Source: JAPLVB01 sp964353635 (GTDB lineage: Archaea; Aenigmatarchaeota; Aenigmatarchaeia; QMZP01). From it: a DNA stretch of 28,774 nt. Of this stretch, positions 15,440-23,274 are shown in pieces; the first letter of the stretch is position 1; the number at the start of each line of letters is the position of its first letter. The stretch covers positions 1-28,774 of the forward strand of contig CAYGVS010000012.1 in the NCBI GenBank assembly GCA_964353635.1, read 5' to 3'. Below the pieces are notes generated by a model. It was not told the DNA's origin, made no database searches, and saw only the letters and a list, made by a program, of their open reading frames with translations. The position numbers and the translations under genes are program-made.

Positions 15440-15517
15440 AGGGGGTTATGCTAGCGACCCCCCTCGATTTCGCTCTGACACCATATTTTGGAGGGGGTTT
15501 TTTTTGCCTGTTTTTTT
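15440..15517 (+). promoter_or_regulatory. Alternative G/C-tract hairpins with T8: attenuator-like leader or small RNA
   Basis: A central C-tract ACCCCCCT (about 15457-15464) can pair with the upstream AGGGGGT (15440-15446) or with the downstream GAGGGGGT (15491-15498). The downstream pairing is followed directly by T8 and, 4 nt later, T7, which resembles a terminator. The pairings exclude each other, as in an attenuator. No plus-strand gene lies upstream, and the next gene (15581) has its own box A at 15538-15545, so a short RNA of about 60 nt ending at the T-run is the other reading. The gap 15395-15580 holds no convincing protein gene. Confidence 0.45.
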
Positions 15518-15537
15518 AATATAACTATACTATTATA

Positions 15538-15545
15538 TTTATATA
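15538..15545 (+). promoter_or_regulatory. Box A for the coiled-coil operon
   Basis: TTTATATA lies in a long AT-rich stretch after the T-run. It predicts transcription from about 15567, a leader of roughly 14 nt, with no Shine-Dalgarno site before the ATG at 15581. Confidence 0.5.
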
Positions 15546-15580
15546 AATTCATTAATAAACTACCGTTCCAATATCTTATT

Positions 15581-15862
15581 ATGCTCGAGCTTGCCCTATT
15601 CTTAGCTCTGGTAGGTTCGGTGTGTTTCTTGACGTATGAATTCTACAAGATAAACAGCGTCTATCAGGAACGCATGCACTATTATCGATTTCTGCCAGGG
15701 TTCAGCATGGCTGATGTGTCCAAAGACTTGGACATGCATACTATAAATTCTGATTTCAAAGGCAAAATGGCACACATCGACTCCAAGCTGCTGGATGTCC
15801 AGTCAAGGATGGACAGGCAGGAGGCTGTCATAGAGAAGCTCATAAAAGGTATTGGTGACTGA
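15581..15862 (+). CDS. Small membrane-anchored coiled-coil protein (93 aa), first gene of the coiled-coil operon
   Basis: One N-terminal TM helix (about 2-20, LELALFLALVGSVCFLTY) is followed by K, R and H residues (FYKINSVYQERMHYYRF), so by the positive-inside rule the C-terminus is cytoplasmic. After a short linker, residues 50-90 form a heptad coiled coil (AHIDSKLLDVQSRMDRQEAV). I choose ATG 15581; reading further upstream would translate the AT-rich promoter. The 641-aa coiled-coil gene follows after 20 nt. It is a plausible membrane anchor for the larger coiled-coil proteins. No family recognised. Confidence 0.8.
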   Translation: MLELALFLALVGSVCFLTYEFYKINSVYQERMHYYRFLPGFSMADVSKDLDMHTINSDFKGKMAHIDSKLLDVQSRMDRQEAVIEKLIKGIGD

Positions 15863-15882
15863 AAGGATTAAAGACTGTGTAG

Positions 15883-17808
15883 ATGGAAGGTGACCAGGGG
15901 ACTAAAGGTGTCAAGAGACACCTTCCAGCCGAAAGTCGCCTTCTGGGAGAGAATATGGCAGAAGGCCAGCTTATGGAAAAGGAGAAGGAGGATAGCAGGA
16001 AAAAGATAGAGCAACTGGAAAAGGAGAAGGCTGAGCTGACGGAGAAGAGCAAGGGCCTGGCGGACATAATAGAGCAGATATCCACTGATAAGCCTGACAC
16101 AGAGGCCATCCAGGCAGCCATAGGAGATAATCTCAAGGACCTGGGGGAGAGGTTCGATGCCAAGCTCAAGAAGCTGGAGGAGAACGTTTCAAACACAAAA
16201 GACAAGGATGAGGCCAAGAAGCAGGTTGCAATCCTCATGAAGGAGAAGGTCGATCCCAAGCTGGGTGAGATCTCGGACAAGCTCAAGGAGCTGGAGAAGC
16301 TGAAGGATTTGGGTGATAAGATAGCGCAGATAAATGAGAGGTTGAGTAGCCCTCTTTACCAGCCGAAGCAACCAGGAACTGTCTCACAGGGCCTTGCATC
16401 ATTCGGCGAGCAGGTTGATTTTGAGAGCGAGCTGAACGAGGTGCGCAAGGCTGTTGAATCAACGACCAATTCCCTTAACATCATGAGCAAGAAGGTCGAG
16501 TACCGTCTTTCTTCTGCAGAGGATAAGCTAAAGGAGCTGGAAAAGCTCAAGCACCTGGAGGACATGTACAGGGAGATAAGCGACAAGCTCGGCACGGAGA
16601 ACGTGCAGAGGCTCAAGAAGCTCATATTCTCGTCAGAGGAGCTGGTAGAGGAGATAGTCCCCGAGCTCGTGAACAGGAAGATGAGGAAGAGGGTGGAGCC
16701 CATTGTGAACAGCCTGAAGTCCAACAGGGATTTCTCAGTGGAGCTTGAGAAAAGGATAAGCCTGCTTGACGGGGAGATAAGGGAGCTCAGGAAATTCAGG
16801 GATACCATAACAGAACTGAGGATGGAGAAGGATAAGCTATACAAGAAGTTCGCGGAAGAGGAGGCCAGATTCCTTGGGGGGCTTGAAATCCTGAAGATGA
16901 ACATCAGAAAGAGGATGGAGAGCACGATGGAGAAGTACCAGGCCCAGCTCGCCAAGATGCAGGAGTTCGCCTCACCCAAGACCATACAGGCCAACGTGAA
17001 GGAGGTTGTCCTGGAACTTTTCGAGAACAGGATGCAGGACATTGAGAAGCATCTCATGATGCTTGATGAGAAGGCAAGGGCGCTTGTGGAAAAAGACAAG
17101 GAGACAGTGGAGATGATGGAGGAGCTCGAGGCGCCGGAGAACCTGAGGAAATGGATTGGCGAGAAGACGCAGGACATCGAGAGGAAATTCTTCTATGACA
17201 TAGAGGGTCTCAAGAAGGAAGTTGCGAAGAACGTGGACCATTCGGCCGCGTTGAGAGAGAAGCACAAGACGCTTGAGTCCGTCATAAACGAGGTGTCAAG
17301 GAAGCTGAGCGATCAGTCGGCTTCCGTGGCAAGGGTGATAGACATGAAGGAAACCTTTGCCAAGAGGACAGAAAGCCTCGAGGCTTCTGTAAGGTCCCTT
17401 GACGCGAAGATAACTGGAGACAAAGAGAGGACGATAGCGCTGGAGAGGGACATGAAGGAAGCCGAATCCAAGTTCGAGAGGGTCTCTGATAACATAGCCC
17501 TCCTGGACAAGGCCATCTCTGATATGAAGCTGCTCAAGGAGAGGATTTCTGAAACAGATGCCTCTGTGAAGGTCCTTCAGAAGCGGCTTCCTGAAAGGGA
17601 CAACCTTGTAGCCGTTGTGAAGAGGCTGGAGACTGAGATAGAATCCTTCAGGGAAGCGCAATCAAGGATGGAGGCGCAGGCTGCTGCTGATAGGGTGCAG
17701 TACGATACCATCATAAGGCAGTCAATGGCTGAGAAGAAGCATGTGGATGAGAGGATAAAGAGGGAGAGAGTGAAGATAAACGAGCTTCTTGGAGAGCTGA
17801 AAGGATGA
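15883..17808 (+). CDS. Large coiled-coil protein (641 aa)
   Basis: Almost entirely charged helix. A short disordered start (residues 1-25) is followed by heptads rich in K, E and L to the end, broken by a Pro/Gly linker near 157-180 (YQPKQPGTVSQGLASFGEQ) and by a possibly globular helical patch near 240-280 (LIFSSEELVEEIVPELVNRK). There is no Walker motif, so it is not an SMC or Rad50 protein. No signal peptide or TM, so it is probably cytoplasmic. The last four bases are the ATGA overlap with the 1392-aa gene, so the two are translationally coupled and probably made in fixed ratio. No Shine-Dalgarno site is obvious for its own ATG. Function unknown; structural role inferred. Confidence 0.88.
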   Translation: MEGDQGTKGVKRHLPAESRLLGENMAEGQLMEKEKEDSRKKIEQLEKEKAELTEKSKGLADIIEQISTDKPDTEAIQAAIGDNLKDLGERFDAKLKKLEENVSNTKDKDEAKKQVAILMKEKVDPKLGEISDKLKELEKLKDLGDKIAQINERLSSPLYQPKQPGTVSQGLASFGEQVDFESELNEVRKAVESTTNSLNIMSKKVEYRLSSAEDKLKELEKLKHLEDMYREISDKLGTENVQRLKKLIFSSEELVEEIVPELVNRKMRKRVEPIVNSLKSNRDFSVELEKRISLLDGEIRELRKFRDTITELRMEKDKLYKKFAEEEARFLGGLEILKMNIRKRMESTMEKYQAQLAKMQEFASPKTIQANVKEVVLELFENRMQDIEKHLMMLDEKARALVEKDKETVEMMEELEAPENLRKWIGEKTQDIERKFFYDIEGLKKEVAKNVDHSAALREKHKTLESVINEVSRKLSDQSASVARVIDMKETFAKRTESLEASVRSLDAKITGDKERTIALERDMKEAESKFERVSDNIALLDKAISDMKLLKERISETDASVKVLQKRLPERDNLVAVVKRLETEIESFREAQSRMEAQAAADRVQYDTIIRQSMAEKKHVDERIKRERVKINELLGELKG

Positions 17809-20800
17809 GAGAGATTGATGAGCTTGGCTCTGGCATAGAAAGGCTCAAGAGGAATTCTGAAAGGCAGAAGAAGGTGATAGAGGAACTTGAGAAGGACAGG
17901 GCCTTCCTCGTGGAGAGGACCCGCTTCCTGGGCCAGAAGCTCTCAGAGGCATATGTCATTTATGAGGAAGCTGGGAAGAAGATCCTGGATTTCGTGGATA
18001 AGGAGATAGCTCCCATAAACAGCCAGCTCTCAGAGCTAAGGTCAGAGGTGAAGAGGCTCACCATTGTGGAGCAGGAGCTGAAGGCTCATTCTTCTTCTTT
18101 AGGCAAGATGGCTGCAGGGGATCAGGAGGTAAGCAAGCGTGTTCTGGAGGCTGAGAAGTCCCTGCGGCAGGTGAACAATAACATAGTCCTCCTGAAGGGC
18201 TCGCTGGAAAGAATAAAGGAGAGAGAGAGCAAGGAGGACTCCGGACTGGAGTCCAGGATAATGGAGCTGAAGGGCCATTTCGAATCCAGGCTCAAGAATC
18301 TTGAGGAAAGGGCGAGCCTCAAGATAACAGAGGCGAGCGAAGAGGTTTTGCATGACGCGAACGATTCCATAACCGTGGTCGCCGCAGGCTCTGAGGAGCT
18401 CAGGAAAAGGCTCTCCGAAACAAGCCTTTCAGTGAAGCAGCTGCATGCGGGCCTGGCTGGCCTAAAGAAACAGGCAGAAAGCCTTTCTTTGGGAAAAACA
18501 GAATCCGAGAGGAGGCTCTCGGGACAGCAGGCAGTCCTAAGGAGCTTGGAATCCTCTCTAGGCAAGTTGGAGAAGAGGCTTGATGTAATAAACCTCGAGG
18601 ATGACAAGCTTGAGAAGAGGCTATCGCTTTTCAGGAGGCAGGCTGAGGAAAATCTTGGAAACAAAGCGGCTGATCTGAAGGGCCAGCTCGAGGCTAGGTA
18701 CAGAAGGCAAGTCGACGAGATAGACTCCAAGCTCAAAGCTCTCTCGCTCAGGGAGGCCAGGCTGGACAGGGATATAGATTCCGTAAGGAAGCATGCCGAG
18801 CAGGTGGCCCTTTCCAGGATGCAGGAGCTTAAAGCTCACATAGAAAAGGAGCAGAGTGAGAAAATTGAGACGAAGCTCAAGACCCTCTCGCTCCGCGAGG
18901 AAAAGCTGGGCAAGGATATTGATTCTGCAAGGGAGCAGGCAGAGCAGAGCGCCATCCTGAGGATACAGGAGCTCAAAGAGCACATAGAAAAGGAGCAGGC
19001 AGAGAAGATTGAGACCAGGCTAAAATCATTATCAATTCATGAGGAGAAGCTGGGCAAGAGGCTAGCTGAGGAGAGGAAGCATGCAGAGGGCTTCGCATCC
19101 CAAAGAATAGACGAGCTCAAGGCCTTTATTGAATCCAGGGAAAAGAAGCACCTACAGAGCCTGGACACAAGGCATATGGAGATTGTCTCGCATGTGGAAA
19201 GCAGCATACCCAAGGCCATGGAGTCAGAGCGGCTGAAGATGGAGAAGGAATTCTCCCGCATAAGCAAGCTCTTTGCAGAGAAGGATGCTGCACTCCAGAG
19301 GATTGAGAAGAAAATTGACGGTCTTGGTACGGAAGACAGAAACCTGGAGAAGAGGCTTGCCAGCCTCAGGAAAGGCGTGGAAGACACGATTGGAAAGGAC
19401 CTCAGGACGCTCAAAACAGAGATTGATGCTGACGGGAAGAAGCAAGCGGAAACATTTGAATCCAGAATTGCGGACCTTTCCGGAAAGGTTGACGGGAAGC
19501 TCGAGAGGGTGAATGAGCGGCTTGATAAGACAGGCCTGGAAGAGCAGTCCCTGCAGAAGCGGCTGCTGGTGATGAGGAAGGGCCTAGAGGATAAAATCGG
19601 GAAGGATTTGAGGACGCTCAAAACAGAGATGGATACTGGTGTGAAAGGCCGCACAGAGGAGCTCGGTTCCAGGATAGCCTCGCTCTCCGAAAGCATGGAA
19701 GGCAAGATAGCCAAGCTGAAGGAGAGGATGGGAAAGATAAACCTGGAAGATGAATCCCTTGAGAGGCGACTTTCAGAGAGCAGGAAGCATGCTGAAGCCA
19801 TCGTCGCTTCTGGTATGAAATCGCTTTCCAGCCAGCTTGACGGGAAGCTCTCCACAATGGATGCAAGACTGGTGAGGATGAATTCTGAAGATAACAAGTT
19901 CGAGAATAGGGCTGATTCACTCAGGAAGGGGTTCGAAAAAAGGATTGTGAAGAATCTGGCTCATATCAAGAGGCAGGCAGAGTCTGATAAGAAAGGGCAG
20001 CTGAAGCTTATCGATTCCAGGATAAGGGGGCTTTCAAAAGGCCTGGATGAAAGCAGCCTGAAAATAGAGAAGAATGTGAATTCCAGGCTCGCAGGATTCA
20101 GGCTGGCTGAGCAGGAGAGCCAGAAGAAGCAGAGTGGGATGATTGAGGAAAGAGAGAGTGCTATTCATGCTCATGTGCAGGAGATGCTTTCCAAGGAGAC
20201 TGAGAAGATAGAGACACTTGGAAACCATATAGGAGAAAGCGAATCCAGGATGGAAGAGAAGATAAGGGAATCCCAGAAGGCAGCTGAGCTCAGGGAAGCC
20301 AGCCTTAAAAAAGGATACGAACTCGGTCTCGAGAAAGTATCCAAAAAGCTGGCTTCAATAAATCTGGAAGACCAGTCACTAGAGAAGAGGCTGGCAGAGG
20401 CAAGGAAGTATTCAGAAGGCCTCGTGGCATCCGGGATGAAATCTGCCTCCAATGAAATCGAAACCAAGATTGCTGCAATAGAAGGTAAGCTGGGAAGAGT
20501 AAACCTAGAGGATGCGAAGCTTGAGAAGCGCTTGTCTGAAGCGAAGAGGTATTCAGAAGATGTTGTTTCTGCAGGGATGAAATCCGTTTCAAAGGATATC
20601 GAAGGGAAGCTTGCTGCCATAAGCGGGAAGCTGGAAAGGATAAACCTTGAGGACGCGAAGCTTGAGAAGAGGCTGGCAGAAACAAGGAAATATTCGGAAG
20701 GCCTCGTGGCCTCCGGGATGAAATCAGTCTCCAAGGAGATTGAAGGGAAGCTTGCTGCCATAAGCGGGAAGCTGGATGGGATTGACGCAGAGGAAGGAAA

Positions 20801-21983
20801 GATAGAGAAGGGCCTCATGGAGGCTAGGAAATATGCTGACATCGCGGCTGCAGGTGCAGCGCAGTCCGCTTCAGTCCGCATCGATGCAAAACTGGAAAGG
20901 CTCAAGGAAGAGCTTGGGAAGGCTGGGCTGCATGAGGAGAGAATGGAGAATAAAATGGGAACCCTGAGGAAAGAGTTTGAGGAGAAGGTCGGGAAGGATC
21001 TCAGATTGCTTAAGGCAGGACTTGATGCTGACTCCAGGAAACAGGCCAAAACCCTTGAATCCAGGATCGCTGATTTTTCCGAAAAGGTTGACGGGAAGCT
21101 TTCCAAAGTCGCAGACAAGATGACGATCGAGAAGCAGGCCATCTCAGCAGTGCAGTCCTACGTGGACAGGAAGGTTTCGGACTCGCAGAAAACGCTTGCA
21201 GGGAAGCTCGAAGTGCTTGACGAACAGCTGGAGAAGAAGATAGATTATGCTTATTCGCAAGTGGCCTCCGAGAAAAAATCCCTTGCAGAGACAAGGAGCC
21301 TGCTCGGGAGGGAGATAAAAGCTGAACAAAAAGCCCTCTCAGCAAGGCTGGGCTTGATCTCTGACAGCGTGGACAAGAAGGCAGGAGAGTTGGCTTCGCA
21401 GCTCGCTGAAGAAAGGAAGGCTCTTTCAGCGGAGAGGATGAGGTTCATTGAGAAATCCAAATCCACTGACCAGGCCATTGCAAAGCTCGGTGAGTTCTCC
21501 AAATCCGTGGAGGTAGAGCTCAAGAAATCTCAATCCCTTAGTGCGGACAGGCTTAAGGCAGTGGATTCCTCGATAGCAGGGATTGTTTCCAAGATGCAGC
21601 TGCTTTCCCAAAGCCTTGAGAAATCCAGCACGTATTCAAAGGATATGGACGCAAGGTTTTACAGGGCAGAATCCCTGCTCGGCTCGGAGAAGAGGGATTA
21701 TTCCACACAGTTCAAAGCCGTGGAGTCCGGGCTGAAGACCTTCACCGCAGAGATAGCTGGCCTGAAGAAGCAGCTGCAGCATGATGCCGCTTCCAAGGCA
21801 GCGCTTGAGAAGAGGCTTTCGTCTGCCGAGGAGAGGATAAAGGCCATGGTGTCCCTTCCCTCCACGGAAGACATGTCCAAGATGAAGAATGAGATGCTCG
21901 GCCTGAGGCAAGGCCTTGCGTCATGGAAGGATGAGCAGAAAAGGATACTTGAGCTGCTCAAGGAAGACGGCGAAACAGAGTAA
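17805..21983 (+). CDS. Giant repetitive coiled-coil protein (1392 aa)
   Basis: A continuous helical rod predicted from end to end: no Pro-rich hinge, TM, signal peptide or nucleotide-binding motif. From about residue 262 to 1050 it carries about 13 copies of a module close to INLEDxxLEKRLxxxRK, with several spacings: 48 residues (from 18741), 69 residues (from 19392) and 47 residues (from 20358, five copies). The later 47-residue units share long nucleotide stretches, so they expanded recently. The C-terminal 300 residues are less repetitive. If fully helical the rod could approach 200 nm (0.15 nm per residue). The ATGA overlap couples it to the 641-aa gene. It resembles filament-forming or spacer rods in general architecture only; no family recognised. 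Confidence 0.9.
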   Translation: MREIDELGSGIERLKRNSERQKKVIEELEKDRAFLVERTRFLGQKLSEAYVIYEEAGKKILDFVDKEIAPINSQLSELRSEVKRLTIVEQELKAHSSSLGKMAAGDQEVSKRVLEAEKSLRQVNNNIVLLKGSLERIKERESKEDSGLESRIMELKGHFESRLKNLEERASLKITEASEEVLHDANDSITVVAAGSEELRKRLSETSLSVKQLHAGLAGLKKQAESLSLGKTESERRLSGQQAVLRSLESSLGKLEKRLDVINLEDDKLEKRLSLFRRQAEENLGNKAADLKGQLEARYRRQVDEIDSKLKALSLREARLDRDIDSVRKHAEQVALSRMQELKAHIEKEQSEKIETKLKTLSLREEKLGKDIDSAREQAEQSAILRIQELKEHIEKEQAEKIETRLKSLSIHEEKLGKRLAEERKHAEGFASQRIDELKAFIESREKKHLQSLDTRHMEIVSHVESSIPKAMESERLKMEKEFSRISKLFAEKDAALQRIEKKIDGLGTEDRNLEKRLASLRKGVEDTIGKDLRTLKTEIDADGKKQAETFESRIADLSGKVDGKLERVNERLDKTGLEEQSLQKRLLVMRKGLEDKIGKDLRTLKTEMDTGVKGRTEELGSRIASLSESMEGKIAKLKERMGKINLEDESLERRLSESRKHAEAIVASGMKSLSSQLDGKLSTMDARLVRMNSEDNKFENRADSLRKGFEKRIVKNLAHIKRQAESDKKGQLKLIDSRIRGLSKGLDESSLKIEKNVNSRLAGFRLAEQESQKKQSGMIEERESAIHAHVQEMLSKETEKIETLGNHIGESESRMEEKIRESQKAAELREASLKKGYELGLEKVSKKLASINLEDQSLEKRLAEARKYSEGLVASGMKSASNEIETKIAAIEGKLGRVNLEDAKLEKRLSEAKRYSEDVVSAGMKSVSKDIEGKLAAISGKLERINLEDAKLEKRLAETRKYSEGLVASGMKSVSKEIEGKLAAISGKLDGIDAEEGKIEKGLMEARKYADIAAAGAAQSASVRIDAKLERLKEELGKAGLHEERMENKMGTLRKEFEEKVGKDLRLLKAGLDADSRKQAKTLESRIADFSEKVDGKLSKVADKMTIEKQAISAVQSYVDRKVSDSQKTLAGKLEVLDEQLEKKIDYAYSQVASEKKSLAETRSLLGREIKAEQKALSARLGLISDSVDKKAGELASQLAEERKALSAERMRFIEKSKSTDQAIAKLGEFSKSVEVELKKSQSLSADRLKAVDSSIAGIVSKMQLLSQSLEKSSTYSKDMDARFYRAESLLGSEKRDYSTQFKAVESGLKTFTAEIAGLKKQLQHDAASKAALEKRLSSAEERIKAMVSLPSTEDMSKMKNEMLGLRQGLASWKDEQKRILELLKEDGETE
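18588..20980. repeat. About 13 copies of a coiled-coil module inside the 1392-aa gene
   Basis: Module starts include 18588, 18741, 18885, 19029, 19737 and then 20358, 20499, 20640, 20781, 20922, plus copies near 19320, 19530 and 19870. Exact periods: 144 bp (three units from 18741), 207 bp (19392 to 19599) and 141 bp (five units from 20358). Some 141-bp units share identical runs such as GAAGGGAAGCTTGCTGCCAT. Confidence 0.85.
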
Positions 21984-22002
21984 AATCAGCATGTGATGCG
22001 CG

Positions 22003-23070
22003 ATGGTGGACGTATACAATAAAATCGAGAAGAGGATAGTGAACCTAAAGGAGAAGGAGGAGGTCTGGAAGAAGAGGTACACGGAGATAGCGCAAGAGGT
22101 GAAGGAGCTGGTCGAGGCGAACAGCCAGCAGTTCAGGGAGATGGACAAGAGAGTCAGGAAATCTGAGGAAAAGGCCGCTGCCGCAGAGTACTTTATATCA
22201 AAGTTTGACTCAAAGAACTCAGAATCCGTAAGGATGCTGGAAAAGAAGATAAAGGAGCTCTCAGAGATAGCCAAAGGCCTTGACAAGAGGCTGGACAAGA
22301 AGGATGTGGAGATAAAGAACATGAGGCTGGGCATGCTGAACGACACCAAGACGATAATACTCAGCCATGAGAAGACGTTCGACACAGTGCTTTCAAAAAT
22401 CAACGCATCCCTTGAGAAGATGCAGCAGGAGTCCAAGAACGCTGAGTTATTCTACCAGAAGATTGACGCGCTGAAGAGCGTGGTGGGCGAAATCGCAACC
22501 ATGAAGGCAATGGTGCCGGAAGCCGAACCCGAGAAGGGATTCAACCCGCCTATACATCAAAGCCGCCAGACACTGGAGCCTCCACCGCTTCCGAGAAGGG
22601 TGTTCAGGCCCATGCCTGATGATGACCTGGAATTTGATGATGATACGGATATGGATTTCCCGGAGAAGGTGAAAGGCTTCAGGGACAGCATGGGCTCTGT
22701 CAACGGCAGCATGTCTTCCATAAGCCAGAAGCTCTCAGCAATCGAGAACATGTTCGAGAAGGCGCAGAAGGACAAGACGACATCAGTGGAGAAGCTGGAT
22801 GACAAGGTGCGCATGTACAGGGAGTCCATCGCGAGCCTGCAGTCCAGGATGGAAACCATAGAGAGGGCCATGAAGGACGGGATGACACCGATGATGGAAT
22901 CCATGAAGATTCTTGCTGAGTCTGTCAAAGAGCTCAAGGATGAGAGATCCTCTTCAAAAAGCCTCATGAAGCCCTCGCCGCCTGATTCTGGAAAGAATGT
23001 CCAGAAGCTGCGTTTAGGAACAGTGCCTTCCAACCGCACCCCTCCAGCCTACCAGTATCAAAGGAGATGA
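22003..23070 (+). CDS. Coiled-coil protein with Pro-rich acidic linker (355 aa)
   Basis: The N-terminal 170 residues are coiled coil (KIEKRIVNLKEKEEVWKKRY onward). Residues about 180-230 are a Pro-rich, acidic, probably disordered linker (EPPPLPRRVFRPMPDDDLEF, then DDDTDMDF). A second coiled coil spans about 230-315. The tail is basic and Pro/Ser-rich and ends QYQRR. No enzyme motif. It begins 19 nt after the stop of the 1392-aa gene; a GTGAT stretch about 5 nt before the ATG may serve as ribosome site. The two-rod and flexible-linker layout would suit an adaptor between the long rods and other components; this is inference. Confidence 0.85.
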   Translation: MVDVYNKIEKRIVNLKEKEEVWKKRYTEIAQEVKELVEANSQQFREMDKRVRKSEEKAAAAEYFISKFDSKNSESVRMLEKKIKELSEIAKGLDKRLDKKDVEIKNMRLGMLNDTKTIILSHEKTFDTVLSKINASLEKMQQESKNAELFYQKIDALKSVVGEIATMKAMVPEAEPEKGFNPPIHQSRQTLEPPPLPRRVFRPMPDDDLEFDDDTDMDFPEKVKGFRDSMGSVNGSMSSISQKLSAIENMFEKAQKDKTTSVEKLDDKVRMYRESIASLQSRMETIERAMKDGMTPMMESMKILAESVKELKDERSSSKSLMKPSPPDSGKNVQKLRLGTVPSNRTPPAYQYQRR

Positions 23071-23074
23071 GTTG

Positions 23075-23257
23075 ATGGATATCACAATACTTGACATGCT
23101 TTTGCTTGTCCTCAGTGCACTGTTCGCGGGGATAGGCCTGGCGATGCGCAGGCTCAGAGCCAAGATGGAGGCTGACATGAAAAAGAACGTCACACCATTT
23201 ATGGGTCTCAGGCATGCAATGAGGCACAAGGTCGGGGAGCACAAGAGGAAGAAGTGA
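23075..23257 (+). CDS. Small single-TM protein with basic cytoplasmic tail (60 aa), last gene of the coiled-coil operon
   Basis: An N-terminal TM helix (about 4-23, TILDMLLLVLSALFAGIGLA) is followed by MRRLRAKMEADMKKN and a very basic end (HKVGEHKRKK), so the tail should face the cytoplasm. Start ATG 23075 has AAGGAGATGA 7 nt upstream, overlapping the stop of the 355-aa gene, so coupling is likely. The topology matches that of the first gene of the operon, which brackets the three large coiled-coil proteins with two membrane anchors. Basic tail could bind acidic coiled coils or nucleic acid. No family recognised. Confidence 0.8.
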   Translation: MDITILDMLLLVLSALFAGIGLAMRRLRAKMEADMKKNVTPFMGLRHAMRHKVGEHKRKK

Positions 23258-23274
23258 TTGAGAAATCGCCTAAT

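Noticed and set aside
18741..20980. CRISPR-like repeat array
   Set aside because: The repeats are in-frame, contiguous, and encode a degenerate protein module; there are no spacers.
16356..21142. Long open frames antisense to the coiled-coil genes (up to 323 codons, Ser/Leu/Phe-rich)
   Set aside because: They mirror K/E/L-rich codons of the real genes, have no ribosome sites or domains, and fully overlap well-supported coding sequence.
15883..21983. SMC/Rad50-type chromosome protein
   Set aside because: No Walker A, Walker B, signature motif or hinge in any of the three coiled-coil genes.
15581..23257. Surface adhesin or trimeric autotransporter-like fibre
   Set aside because: The large proteins have no signal peptide, and the TM proteins predict cytoplasmic tails.
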